Shown: positions 46,325 to 54,905 of the stretch, piece after piece | Position numbering within the stretch: position 1 is the first letter of the stretch | Layout of the letters: each line of letters begins with the position of its first letter | Source: Aliikangiella coralliicola | GTDB taxonomy: Bacteria; Pseudomonadota; Gammaproteobacteria; Enterobacterales; Kangiellaceae | Direction of reading: 5' to 3' | Length of the DNA: 64,000 nucleotides | Assembly: GCF_007004725.1 (NCBI RefSeq) | Contig: NZ_ML660169.1 | Coordinates: 248,001-312,000, forward strand | Notes under the pieces: model-generated | Seen by the model: the letters and a program-made list of their open reading frames with translations, nothing else | Told to the model about the DNA's origin: nothing | The model's database searches: none | Position numbers and translations under genes: made by a program

Positions 46325-46888
46325 TTATTCCTTCGTATAAAACACCGCAAATTTTTCTAATAACGGGTGCTGAGGATCTGAAAAAGACCGTATTCCGAGT
46401 ACCTCACCATCAGGGTCGATAAATACCAAACCTGGCGTCCCTGTAATTCCGTAATTTTCTGCAACGGCATCACCCTCAAGCACAGCATCAAATTTGTACT
46501 CATGGTTACGCCAATATACTTCAGGCTTCCAGTCTTCCCGAATGTTAACTGCGATAACTTTTAACCCTTTGCTTTCATATTTTTCATTAAGCTCTGCAAT
46601 TCCGGGAAGTAATTTTTTACAATAGGGACACCAGGTAGCCCAAAAAACGAGTAATACTGGTCGTCCCTGGTAATCAGAAAGTCGTACTTCCTGGCCTTCA
46701 AGATTCTTTAAAGACCAGTCAACTCCCTGGTAAGGCACATCAGTTTTTTTCTCACCGGAAGCAGCTACTTTACCAGGTGGCAGCGAAGAAACTTCTGTTT
46801 GAGGTAAGTACTTCCACACCGCAAACCCCGCAATAATAAACAATAATCCCGCGCTTGCAATGACTTTCCGAAATACCGACGACTGCAT
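46325..46888 (-). CDS. TlpA/ResA-like membrane-anchored thiol-disulfide protein
   Basis: 187 residues. An N-terminal signal anchor (VIASAGLLFIIAGFAVWKYL) leads to a periplasmic thioredoxin domain with the active site WATWCPYCKKLLPG (Cys87, Cys90) and the GTPGLVFIDPDG cis-Pro loop. TlpA/ResA-type proteins reduce apocytochrome thiols or copper-binding proteins. It lies 300 bases away and divergent from the cytochrome operon at 47191, which fits a role in cytochrome c maturation for that operon; this is inference. Confidence 0.88.
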   Translation of the reverse strand: MQSSVFRKVIASAGLLFIIAGFAVWKYLPQTEVSSLPPGKVAASGEKKTDVPYQGVDWSLKNLEGQEVRLSDYQGRPVLLVFWATWCPYCKKLLPGIAELNEKYESKGLKVIAVNIREDWKPEVYWRNHEYKFDAVLEGDAVAENYGITGTPGLVFIDPDGEVLGIRSFSDPQHPLLEKFAVFYTKE

Positions 46889-47190
46889 AATAACTCCTAC
46901 TCAAATATTAAAATATCCAACTTTTTATGTTCAGCGTTGAAATTGTCTGGTTTTGTGACTAAACCAGCTAACAACTAGACGCAGCTTCAGCTCATTCATT
47001 ACACCAAGAGATGGATACACGAGATCAGTGAATAAATTTCGTAGGGGAATGTTCTACAACGGAACATCAGATTGAGTTTCTGCGATTTTTACTTGCAAAT
47101 GGCCCAAAACCTCGCCAATATGCCTATATAATTAGTACGAAAGTACCACTTAATAAACAATAACAAGTAAAGTAACCAAGAGTCTCCGCT
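46889..47190. promoter_or_regulatory. Divergent promoter region of the TlpA-like gene and the cytochrome operon
   Basis: About 300 bases without a gene. A perfect -10 hexamer TATAAT lies at 47127-47132 for the plus strand, without a good -35 at normal spacing, suggesting activator help or a weak promoter. A palindrome immediately follows at 47135-47146. Confidence 0.6.
47135..47146. promoter_or_regulatory. Operator-like palindrome GTAC-GAAA-GTAC, site 1
   Basis: GTACGAAAGTAC begins three bases after the TATAAT at 47127-47132, so it would overlap the transcription start and block it when bound. The same word, as GGTACGAAAGTACC, recurs at 61709-61722 in the promoter of the TonB receptor gene. 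Confidence 0.6.
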
Positions 47191-47859
47191 ATGAAGTTAT
47201 TGAAAAGTATCACTTTTTTCGTAGTTTACCTTGGATTGACCGTTTCAATGGCAAGCGCAGAAGAGCTAACGAACAACTACCAAACTTGCGCAGTTTGCCA
47301 TGGGGAAAAAGCGGAAGGTAACGAAATGCTCTCTGCACCAGCATTAGCCGGTTTAGAGGAATGGTATACCGTTCGTCAATTAAACAATTTTAAAAAAGGT
47401 ATTCGTGGAGATAAGTCAGAAGATATTTTTGGTTTGCAAATGAAAGGTGCCGTCGCCAATCTGACTGACATTCAAATCAATAGTCTTGCTAAAGAGTTAG
47501 CCGCGTTGACGCCAAAAATTCAAACACCAGAAATCCAAACGCCAGAATCCCAAAATACAGAATCCCAAAATCCAGACACCCCGGCAAACTCAACAAACGC
47601 CGAGTCAGGTAAAAAATATTACCTCTCTAATTGTGCTGCCTGCCATGGTAGTAAAGGACGGGGTAACAAACAGCTCAACTCGCCAGGATTAACCATTCAG
47701 AGCGACAGGTATTTGATCCATCAATTAAAGAATTTCAGCGCAGGGCTCAGAGGATCTCACCCTCAGGACAAATATGGCAAACAAATGGCTATGATGGCCA
47801 AAACGCTCCCCGATGAACAAGCAATACTGGACGTCGTCGCTTACATCAAGACACTATAG
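47191..47859 (+). CDS. Diheme cytochrome c (cytochrome c4-like)
   Basis: 222 residues with a signal peptide (ITFFVVYLGLTVSMASA) and two c-type heme sites: CAVCH (Cys33, Cys36, His37) and CAACH (Cys148, Cys151, His152). Each domain has the 'GNxxLxxPxLAGL/..Q..Y...QLxNF..G.R' pattern of cytochrome c4/c553 proteins. A repetitive Gln/Thr/Pro/Glu/Ser linker separates them. It is the probable electron donor to the diheme peroxidase that starts 9 bases downstream. First gene of the operon. Confidence 0.93.
   Translation: MKLLKSITFFVVYLGLTVSMASAEELTNNYQTCAVCHGEKAEGNEMLSAPALAGLEEWYTVRQLNNFKKGIRGDKSEDIFGLQMKGAVANLTDIQINSLAKELAALTPKIQTPEIQTPESQNTESQNPDTPANSTNAESGKKYYLSNCAACHGSKGRGNKQLNSPGLTIQSDRYLIHQLKNFSAGLRGSHPQDKYGKQMAMMAKTLPDEQAILDVVAYIKTL
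47521..47580. repeat. In-frame 15-bp tandem repeat coding a linker
   Basis: Four imperfect units of 15 bases (47521, 47536, 47551, 47566), each starting CAAA, encode QTPEI-QTPES-QNTES-QNPDT between the two heme domains. Copy number could vary among strains without breaking the frame. Confidence 0.85.
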
Positions 47860-47868
47860 GAAAAACCA

Positions 47869-49140
47869 TTGAACACTAGACGATACATTGATTCTTTTCT
47901 GGTTCTATCGATTATTGTTTTTTCTCACGCTCTTTCCGCAGATTCAAATCTGCCAATTCAATTCAAAACAATTCCTGCCACGCAAAACTCGCAAGATGAT
48001 AGCGCATTTACTTTATCCGTTAACTGCCCACCTGGTTTTGAAAACATTGAACAAAAATGTCATTTACGCTCACTCTACCAACAGTATGATTCTTTATACG
48101 ATAAAGGAGTCGGAGGATTGAAAACCGCATTACCGACAGTCCGCGACGGTTTTTCTCCACAGCAAATAGACCTGGGCCGTTTACTCTTTTTTGATCCCTT
48201 ATTATCTGGCGATAACACGCTCTCCTGCGCAAGTTGCCACGAACCCGACAAGGGATTTAGCGACGGCCTGCCGCGCTCAATCGGCGCTAATCAGGTTGAT
48301 GTTGGAAGAGCTTCTCCAACACTTTGGAACGTCGCTTTTCTAAGCAATTTTTTCTGGGATTCTCGCGCCCATTCACTTGAAGAGCAAATGCTTGGACCAC
48401 TCTACTCCGAAAAAGAAATGGCGACTACGCCAGTTCAATTAATCAATGAGCTGAATAACAATAAAACCTACCAGCGCTTGTTTCGGCAAGCTTTTCCCAA
48501 CGGTCAATCAGCGAAGATTACTTTGCAACAAATTTACACCAGCATTACCGCTTTTGAAGCATCTTTGATCAGTTTAAACAGTCGCTACGATCACTATGCC
48601 CATGGTTATCATCAGGCTCTGACAGAGAATGAAATAGAGGGACTCAATATTTTCCGTTCTTTCGTCGCCCGTTGCGCCGAGTGCCATACGCCTCCCCTGT
48701 TTACCAACCAACAAATTGCGGTGCTTGGTTCACCAGAACCGCCAGGTAGAGAATTAGATATCGGCGCAGAAAAAACCTTCAATAACCCAGACCTTCGCGC
48801 GGGTTTTAAAGTTCCGTCACTGAGAAATATCGTAAAAACCGCCCCTTACATGCATTCTGGAAGATTCGAAAACCTGAGAGATACTGTGGAGTTTTATACT
48901 AAAGGCCGAGGCCATGCTGTACCGGAAGGCGAAAAACTCCTGCTTCATTGGCACATATGGGAACCGGATTTAACCGAACGAGAACTTGATCGTTTGGTCG
49001 ATTTTCTAGGCACCCTGACCGATGAAAGTTTTACCCCGAAAATTCCACAGAAAGTACCGTCAGGACTACCTGTGAATGTTGGCCAAAACATTACCAAAAA
49101 AATTAAAAAATATACTTCTGTTAGAGGAGAAAAACCATGA
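47869..49140 (+). CDS. Diheme cytochrome c peroxidase / MauG-like protein
   Basis: 423 residues, a TTG start supported by TAGGA eight bases upstream, and a signal peptide (SFLVLSIIVFSHALSA). Two heme sites: CASCH (Cys120, Cys123, His124) and CAECH (Cys269, Cys272, His273), with WDSRAHSLEEQ and PSLRNIVKTAPYMHSG typical of the CcpA/MauG superfamily. A short pre-domain holds a Cys pair in CPPGFENIEQKC. The family either reduces H2O2 or oxidises a protein partner (MauG, MbnH). Its place between a cytochrome and a beta-helix protein leaves the substrate open. Confidence 0.93.
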   Translation: MNTRRYIDSFLVLSIIVFSHALSADSNLPIQFKTIPATQNSQDDSAFTLSVNCPPGFENIEQKCHLRSLYQQYDSLYDKGVGGLKTALPTVRDGFSPQQIDLGRLLFFDPLLSGDNTLSCASCHEPDKGFSDGLPRSIGANQVDVGRASPTLWNVAFLSNFFWDSRAHSLEEQMLGPLYSEKEMATTPVQLINELNNNKTYQRLFRQAFPNGQSAKITLQQIYTSITAFEASLISLNSRYDHYAHGYHQALTENEIEGLNIFRSFVARCAECHTPPLFTNQQIAVLGSPEPPGRELDIGAEKTFNNPDLRAGFKVPSLRNIVKTAPYMHSGRFENLRDTVEFYTKGRGHAVPEGEKLLLHWHIWEPDLTERELDRLVDFLGTLTDESFTPKIPQKVPSGLPVNVGQNITKKIKKYTSVRGEKP

Positions 49141-50678
49141 GCCAAACCAGCAAAAGGACAACGCGAAATTGGAAAACCTACCTGTTAATGATCGTCATTT
49201 TCGCTATCGGATTGTTAGTCGGCAAGATGAACATCGATGGTTCAGCCACAATTGTTGGCGACGCCAACCGTTACCAGAAAAGCGCAGCATTGGAATCAAC
49301 TGCAGATAACAATGTCAGTTTTGGTTCAGTCGCCACCATTAAACGCCGCCCTTTCAATGGCCAAGTTCATACAGTTAACGACGGCGAGTCAATTCAAGCA
49401 GCCGTTAACCAAGCCAAAGCCGGAGACATGGTAAAAGTTATGCCCGGTGTTTACAAAGAGACAGTCTATATTGATAAAGACGATATCACGCTAACCGGTG
49501 TCATCGTCAAAGGCGAATGGCCGGTACTTGACGGCGAGAAAAAATTGAATGACGCCATACTTTACTCCGGCAACAACTTTACTGTAGAGAATTTCAAAAT
49601 TACCCATTACAAAGGTAATGGGGTGATGGGACAGGCAGGCAACAATTTTATCATTCGAAACAACATGATTATCGATACCGGTGTTTACGGTATTTTCCCT
49701 GAGTTTGGTAAAAATGGCATCGTTGAGTACAACGTCTTAACTGGAATTGAAGATGCGGCGATTTACGTCGGCATGTGCGACAACATTCATGTTGCGCACA
49801 ATCAAGTATTCGGCAATGTTGCTGGCATAGAAATCGAAAACTCACGTCACGCAATTGTCGAAAATAATTTTGCTCATAACAACACAGGTGGCATTCTCGT
49901 TTTCATCACACCCGGGTTACCGATTAAAACGACCTACGATGTCATTATTCGTGACAATTTCGTGATTGATAACAACCATGAGAACTTCGGTGCACCGGGT
50001 TCGATCGTCGCAGGCATTCCAAAGGGGACCGGCATATTAATTATGGCCGGCGACGAAGTCACACTGCAAAACAATGTGATTACTGGTAATAATAATGCCG
50101 GGATCATCATTACCGATCATGGACACGCAGCCAACCTGACACTCGATCCGGAGGCGGAACCCAACTCCGACAAAATCGCGATACTTGATAATGTGATGTA
50201 CAACAATGGCAATGAACCTGTTAATGAAGTCAAAGCGCTGATGTTGACCAAGCTGTCTAATCGCGGCCCTGATATCATTCGCGTGGGAGAAAGCAAAGAA
50301 AGTTGCATTTTGAACCGAGAAAAATACTTAACTTTCGGTATCGATGAGTTTGGAACTTGTGCATTCGATAGTACCTACGGCACCAAGACTTACTTACTTG
50401 AAAAACCAGTGGAACCTCGAAAGATTACTGCGGAAGAAAGGGGTAAGCTTGCATACTACGGTATATGTGCCGGTTGCCATGCCTACAATGTCAAAATGGT
50501 TGGGCCGCCCACTCAGGTCATCCAGGCACTTTACATGGAAAACCCACAAGGGATTGTTGATTACATTACCAACCCGGTTAAAAAGCGCGATGACTATCCG
50601 GAAATGCCACCCCAAAACTACCTTTCTGAGGAAGTGAGAATCGCTGCAGCAAAGTATATGCTGGATGTTAAAAAGTAA
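49137..50678 (+). CDS. Membrane-anchored parallel beta-helix protein with C-terminal cytochrome c domain
   Basis: 513 residues. A signal anchor (TYLLMIVIFAIGLLVGKM) is followed by a right-handed parallel beta-helix (residues ~85-390) with NosD/CASH-type repeats such as ENFKITHYKGNGVM, NNFIIRNNMIIDTG and NIHVAHNQVFGN. A heme-binding CAGCH (Cys444, Cys447, His448) domain follows, with a likely axial Met490 in EMPPQ. The start codon overlaps the stop of the peroxidase gene (ATGA), so the two are translationally coupled. NosD-type beta-helices act in copper or metallocofactor maturation, but fusion to a cytochrome c is unusual; the beta-helix could also bind polysaccharide. I cannot decide. Confidence 0.9.
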   Translation: MSQTSKRTTRNWKTYLLMIVIFAIGLLVGKMNIDGSATIVGDANRYQKSAALESTADNNVSFGSVATIKRRPFNGQVHTVNDGESIQAAVNQAKAGDMVKVMPGVYKETVYIDKDDITLTGVIVKGEWPVLDGEKKLNDAILYSGNNFTVENFKITHYKGNGVMGQAGNNFIIRNNMIIDTGVYGIFPEFGKNGIVEYNVLTGIEDAAIYVGMCDNIHVAHNQVFGNVAGIEIENSRHAIVENNFAHNNTGGILVFITPGLPIKTTYDVIIRDNFVIDNNHENFGAPGSIVAGIPKGTGILIMAGDEVTLQNNVITGNNNAGIIITDHGHAANLTLDPEAEPNSDKIAILDNVMYNNGNEPVNEVKALMLTKLSNRGPDIIRVGESKESCILNREKYLTFGIDEFGTCAFDSTYGTKTYLLEKPVEPRKITAEERGKLAYYGICAGCHAYNVKMVGPPTQVIQALYMENPQGIVDYITNPVKKRDDYPEMPPQNYLSEEVRIAAAKYMLDVKK

Positions 50679-50706
50679 CCTTTGTTAGCGCCCTCGCTAA
50701 CAAAGG
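50679..50706 (+). terminator. Perfect 12-bp hairpin directly after the beta-helix gene
   Basis: CCTTTGTTAGCG (50679-50690) and CGCTAACAAAGG (50695-50706) pair perfectly with a 4-base loop, starting at the base after the stop codon. No T run follows, so it may stabilise the 3' end or slow the polymerase. Confidence 0.7.
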
Positions 50707-50720
50707 AGGGTTGAGAATGC

Positions 50721-50930
50721 ACTCGAGATGACAACAGGGAGGACTGTCATCTCGACCAACGTGGACCTCGGTGCCGCTTGACGGTAGAGATCTCCCGCAG
50801 ACATTGACTCACTCAATAACCCATCAATTACTTATTTAAGAAAGCCATTCCAATTCAGTCTTTATTTCAATGCCTGTCCAAACCTTTAGGAGATCTCTCG
50901 ACTGCGCTCGAGATGACATTGGAGAAAACT
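50721..50930. repeat. Intergenic repeat with TCGAGATGACA arms
   Basis: TCGAGATGACA occurs at 50723-50733, inverted as TGTCATCTCGA at 50745-50755, and direct again at 50908-50918. GAGATCTC occurs at 50791 and near 50890. The pattern GAGATCTC...CGAGATGACA is a dispersed intergenic repeat type seen in many bacterial genomes. The copies face each other across ~150 bases. Confidence 0.65.
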
Positions 50931-51006
50931 GTCACTTGAAACAACAGATAACGAAATGGCAGTTCTAACAGCCATCTCCTATATTTATATTAGCTCCCAA
51001 ACAATA

Positions 51007-53094
51007 ATGAAGTCTGCTCATCAAAAAATGAAACACTTTGTCTGCGTTGCCTGTCTTTTTGCAATTATTCATATGAACGCAAATGCTGAACAAATTGACA
51101 TCATGGACTTGTCTCTTGAAGAGCTAATGCAAGTCAGAGTTATCAGCGCCACCAAACGCGATGAAGAACAAATGGAAGCCCCGCTATCGATCTCTGTTAT
51201 CACTCGAAAAGAAATTATTCAAGCTGGTGCTAGTTCATGGGGTGATGCATTACGACTATTACCAGGTACGCTGGTTAGGGAGCAGTCTGCCGGAAATTAT
51301 GATATTCATATTCGCGGGTTTGATAATATCCCACCCAATTCTCTGCTACCTTTTCTTGCTAATTCGCTGACTTTAGTGATGATTGATAACCGCATCGTGT
51401 ACAACTATTTTGCCGGGGGAACTTTTTGGGAAACCTTGCCAATCAGTTTGCTAGACGTTGACAGGATTGAGTTAGTCAGGGGGCCAGCATCGCCACTGTA
51501 TGGTCCCAATGCTGTATCAGGCGTCATTCACATCATCACCAGACACGCAAAATCTGAAGGCTTCCGATTCAATGGTCGGGCCGAGGCTGGGGAAAACAAC
51601 ACAAATTCCGCTGCTTTGTGGATTCAATATGAATCATCGCACTGGTCCTGGTTAACTTCAGCGAATTATCAACAAAGAGACAGAAAAGATTCTCAATATT
51701 TTAGCCTGGTTGAAGAAAGGTACATCAACGATGCACTTGACCTGGTTGAATTCGATACTCAGCTCCCCTCACCACTCAACAACAGGCGTTTTCCCGATCA
51801 ATCACTTGCACGAGAATTAAAGGGCATTAATACAACTCTTTTATTTAAACCGGAAAACAGCTGGCACTATGAAATGCGACTTGGCCACCAGGATTCAAAA
51901 GCGCAAACAGCCTATTTTGAAAATGGAGTAACACCGCTCAATACCACTGTTTCAAATTCAACTTACCTGGATTTAGTCGCTCAACACCAAAGTTTTAAAG
52001 CCCAGGTTTCTGTTCTGGATGGCGAACAAGAAGCACTAGGAATTGCCGGATGGCAATGGCAATTCGATACGCTCGATGCACAATTCGAATACCAATACCA
52101 AGTGACTGACAACTTTTTACTACGACCAGCGCTAAGCTATCGCAACGCATCTTATGACGGCATTTTTATCCAGGGAGAAAAACACCTCATAACCAATGCA
52201 GCCTCAGTTCATGCCGACTTTCGCCCCGCCGAATCCTGGCGAATAATTGGTGCTGTTAGAGCAGATCAGTATCATACTCCCGATACAACAGAAACCTCGT
52301 CTCAACTAGCCATCAACTACTATCCGAATCAACAACTTCATTGGCGATTCAGTATGGGCCGCTCCCATCGAGCACCTTTTATTCTGGATATATTTCAAAA
52401 TACAGCATTCACAACGCCGACAGGGTTATTGTTCGAATTAAAGGGAAACCAGGAGCTTGATCCATTAGTCAGCAAATCCGCAGAAATAGGAGTACGTTAT
52501 AAAATAAGCAGCAAAGCGCTGTTTGAAGCTGAATTTTTTTATGCCAAGAATAAAAACTATAGTGACGTCCAATTGAATTTTGTTGGCAATGACGGCAACT
52601 TTTTTCGAACAAGCGGTCAATACGAAAATTTGCCACTGCAAACCTCAATGAACGGAGTGACTTTAAGCCATAGCCAATCCCTGAGCGAGCAGACTTATTT
52701 TCGCGGTTTTGTCACCTTTGTAGAAAACCAGATAGACAACCACATCCAGCCGCCTGAAACACCAATAACCAGCTTACCTGATATCAACCTGATTGATCTC
52801 GATAGCCAGGCCACTCCCAATTACTATGGCGGTTTTTTACTCAATCACACTCAAGGAAATTGGAATTATAACTGGAATTTTTATTTTTATGATGACCATA
52901 GAATGAGCCACGTGATTGTAGAAAATGACATCGCCAGTAAAGTTATCGCTAACTTCAAGCTGACACATCGAATATCCAATACAATTGATATTTATTTAAA
53001 CATCCGAAACATTGAAAACTCTCAAGAAAATGAATTCCTGTTTACCGACAAAGTTGATCGACAAATTACGCTGGGTTTCGACATAGACACCTAA
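51007..53094 (+). CDS. TonB-dependent outer-membrane receptor
   Basis: About 690 residues from the ATG at 51007; the open frame extends to 50956, but the signal peptide (KHFVCVACLFAIIHMNANA) lies just after the ATG codons at 51007 and 51028. The plug domain is clear: SATKRDEEQMEAPLSISVIT, DVDRIELVRGPASPLYGPNA and SGVIHIITR, followed by beta-barrel strands. The closest resemblance is to catecholate/vitamin-type or 'SusC-less' TonB receptors; substrate unknown. It sits ~330 bases after the beta-helix cytochrome gene, with a repeat in between, and could serve the same system. Confidence 0.9.
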   Translation: MKSAHQKMKHFVCVACLFAIIHMNANAEQIDIMDLSLEELMQVRVISATKRDEEQMEAPLSISVITRKEIIQAGASSWGDALRLLPGTLVREQSAGNYDIHIRGFDNIPPNSLLPFLANSLTLVMIDNRIVYNYFAGGTFWETLPISLLDVDRIELVRGPASPLYGPNAVSGVIHIITRHAKSEGFRFNGRAEAGENNTNSAALWIQYESSHWSWLTSANYQQRDRKDSQYFSLVEERYINDALDLVEFDTQLPSPLNNRRFPDQSLARELKGINTTLLFKPENSWHYEMRLGHQDSKAQTAYFENGVTPLNTTVSNSTYLDLVAQHQSFKAQVSVLDGEQEALGIAGWQWQFDTLDAQFEYQYQVTDNFLLRPALSYRNASYDGIFIQGEKHLITNAASVHADFRPAESWRIIGAVRADQYHTPDTTETSSQLAINYYPNQQLHWRFSMGRSHRAPFILDIFQNTAFTTPTGLLFELKGNQELDPLVSKSAEIGVRYKISSKALFEAEFFYAKNKNYSDVQLNFVGNDGNFFRTSGQYENLPLQTSMNGVTLSHSQSLSEQTYFRGFVTFVENQIDNHIQPPETPITSLPDINLIDLDSQATPNYYGGFLLNHTQGNWNYNWNFYFYDDHRMSHVIVENDIASKVIANFKLTHRISNTIDIYLNIRNIENSQENEFLFTDKVDRQITLGFDIDT

Positions 53095-53378
53095 AAATCT
53101 ATTATCCTATTAGCTGTTCAGAATGACGCGATTTAACTTAATTTCGGGTCATTTCATCGCTAGCTGGTTAATCTTCAATAGCCCATTGATTATACTCAAG
53201 CGGAGATTATTCCTGTGAATTTGGGGCAAACTGACTCACTAAAGATAGCAAACCGAGTTAAACACCATTGAAACTTGGCCACACTGACGCTAAGCTTTCA
53301 TCAGCTACACCACAAAAATGTATAATTAAGCTTGGATATGCACCTTACCAAGGCACAGAGGCCGTTACGACTAATAAA

Positions 53379-53843
53379 ATGTCACTAAAACAACTCTATC
53401 AGCAAACAATCAAACAGCACAGTCAATCGCCAATTGGCGCTAACGCTCAGTTTACGCCGACCCATCAGGCAGAAGGATATAATCCGAGCTGTGGTGACGA
53501 ACTCGATATTTATTTGCAACTTGAGCCAACAAAATCGGCATCGACAACGCAGATTAAAGCCATTGGGTTTCACTCTGATGCTTGCGCGATATGCACAGCC
53601 TCAGCTTCAATGCTTTGTGAACATAGTGAAGGTAAAACGGTAGAAGAGTTACAAAAATGCGTCGACGATTTATCTATATCGATTAAAAATCGAACGACTC
53701 TTTCAGAGTCCCTTTGCACTAGCAGCCCTCTCAATTGTCTAACAGCTGTTTCCGCTTATCCCAGTAGAATCAATTGTGCTTTGTTACCCTGGCAAACACT
53801 AGGCAGAGCGCTACAAACTGCGCAAAAATCAACGCAAAGCTAA
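53379..53843 (+). CDS. SufU/NifU-like iron-sulfur cluster scaffold
   Basis: About 154 residues from the ATG at 53379 (the frame reaches back to a TTG at 53268, but family members begin near 'SLKQLYQQTIKQH'). The NifU_N Cys set is present: HxxxxNPSCGDEL, DACAICTAS and LNCLTAV. It binds a transient Fe-S cluster or zinc. It stands directly upstream of XdhC- and MobA-like genes and a 2Fe-2S molybdoenzyme, so it probably supplies clusters (or sulfur) for that enzyme. Confidence 0.82.
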   Translation: MSLKQLYQQTIKQHSQSPIGANAQFTPTHQAEGYNPSCGDELDIYLQLEPTKSASTTQIKAIGFHSDACAICTASASMLCEHSEGKTVEELQKCVDDLSISIKNRTTLSESLCTSSPLNCLTAVSAYPSRINCALLPWQTLGRALQTAQKSTQS

Positions 53844-53855
53844 ACGAAAATCCTA

Positions 53856-54905
53856 ATGCTTAACTTGTTAACATCACTAAAAAATTTCGATCAGAACAGC
53901 GACTATGTACTTGCAGTCATACTCGACACGCAAGGGTCAACCTATCGTAAAACCGGTGCCATGATGTTACTGAATTCTTCCCTGGATTATTGGGGGCTCA
54001 TCAGCGGCGGCTGTCTTGAAGGTGACATTCAACAACACAGCGCGGAAGTTTTTAAGCAGAAAAAAGATAAAATCCTCCACTACGATATGCGTGGCGACGA
54101 AGATTTACTATGGGGAATGGGATTAGGCTGCGACGGTGCCATTAACGTGCTGCTAAAATACTTACCGGCGACTGAAAACCATCTTGGTTTTTTCGAAATA
54201 TTAAACCGAGTGTCTGCTGGTCAGGATCATCTGTTAATAATTGACCGGGTATCGATAAACTCAGCCTCGGCGTCCGAAAGCCCGCTGCACAACAGCTTTA
54301 GTTATCTGGCACTAAAAAAGCGGCAGGCAACAATAAAAATCGACAACCAGGAAGTGACTATTGCTTCCGCTCCGTGGTTAGAGAAGAGTAGTCAACAGTT
54401 AGTCATACCTTTCAATGCGCCACTCAATATTTTAATTTGCGGTGCGTCACCTGATGTTCCGCCAGTTACTTCACTTGCCCAGCAGCTAGGTTGGCAAACA
54501 ACGATTATTGATCATCGCAAAGACTTCGCTTCTGCAGGAAACTTTCCAGCTGCGCACAAAGTTGTTCACGTAAAAAGAAGCCAATGGGAAACATTTGAGT
54601 TAGAAAATTTCGATGCTGTGGTCGTAATGAGTCATCAATTTGAAAGAGACCAGGCGTATTTATCAAGGTTAATCGATAGCCCTGTCCAGTATATAGGTCT
54701 GCTTGGCCCTAGCAAACGTCGCGATAAGTTACTTGAAGAGTGCGGAACCGCATTTGCCGACCACGAAGGCCGAATATTTGGTCCGGTTGGTCTGGATATT
54801 GGAGCCGACTCTCCAGAAACCATTGCACTGGCAATCGTCGCTGAAATTCAAGCAGTGAAAACGAAAAAAGATGTCGGCTTCTGCTATCAGGACAAAACGC
54901 GATAA
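53856..54905 (+). CDS. XdhC/CoxI-family molybdenum-hydroxylase accessory protein
   Basis: 349 residues. The N-terminal XdhC/CoxI domain (VILDTQGSTYRKTGAMML, ISGGCLEGD) and the C-terminal Rossmann domain (LNILICGASPDVPPV; IFGPVGLDIGADSPE) are both intact. XdhC binds molybdenum cofactor and delivers it, sulfurated, to xanthine dehydrogenase-type enzymes. Its stop overlaps the next start by one base (TAATG), so it is translationally coupled to the MobA-like gene. Confidence 0.93.
   Translation: MLNLLTSLKNFDQNSDYVLAVILDTQGSTYRKTGAMMLLNSSLDYWGLISGGCLEGDIQQHSAEVFKQKKDKILHYDMRGDEDLLWGMGLGCDGAINVLLKYLPATENHLGFFEILNRVSAGQDHLLIIDRVSINSASASESPLHNSFSYLALKKRQATIKIDNQEVTIASAPWLEKSSQQLVIPFNAPLNILICGASPDVPPVTSLAQQLGWQTTIIDHRKDFASAGNFPAAHKVVHVKRSQWETFELENFDAVVVMSHQFERDQAYLSRLIDSPVQYIGLLGPSKRRDKLLEECGTAFADHEGRIFGPVGLDIGADSPETIALAIVAEIQAVKTKKDVGFCYQDKTR

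Noticed and set aside
53122-53153. AATGAC/GTCATT hairpin after the TonB receptor gene
   Set aside because: Interrupted stem and no T run; too weak to call a terminator.
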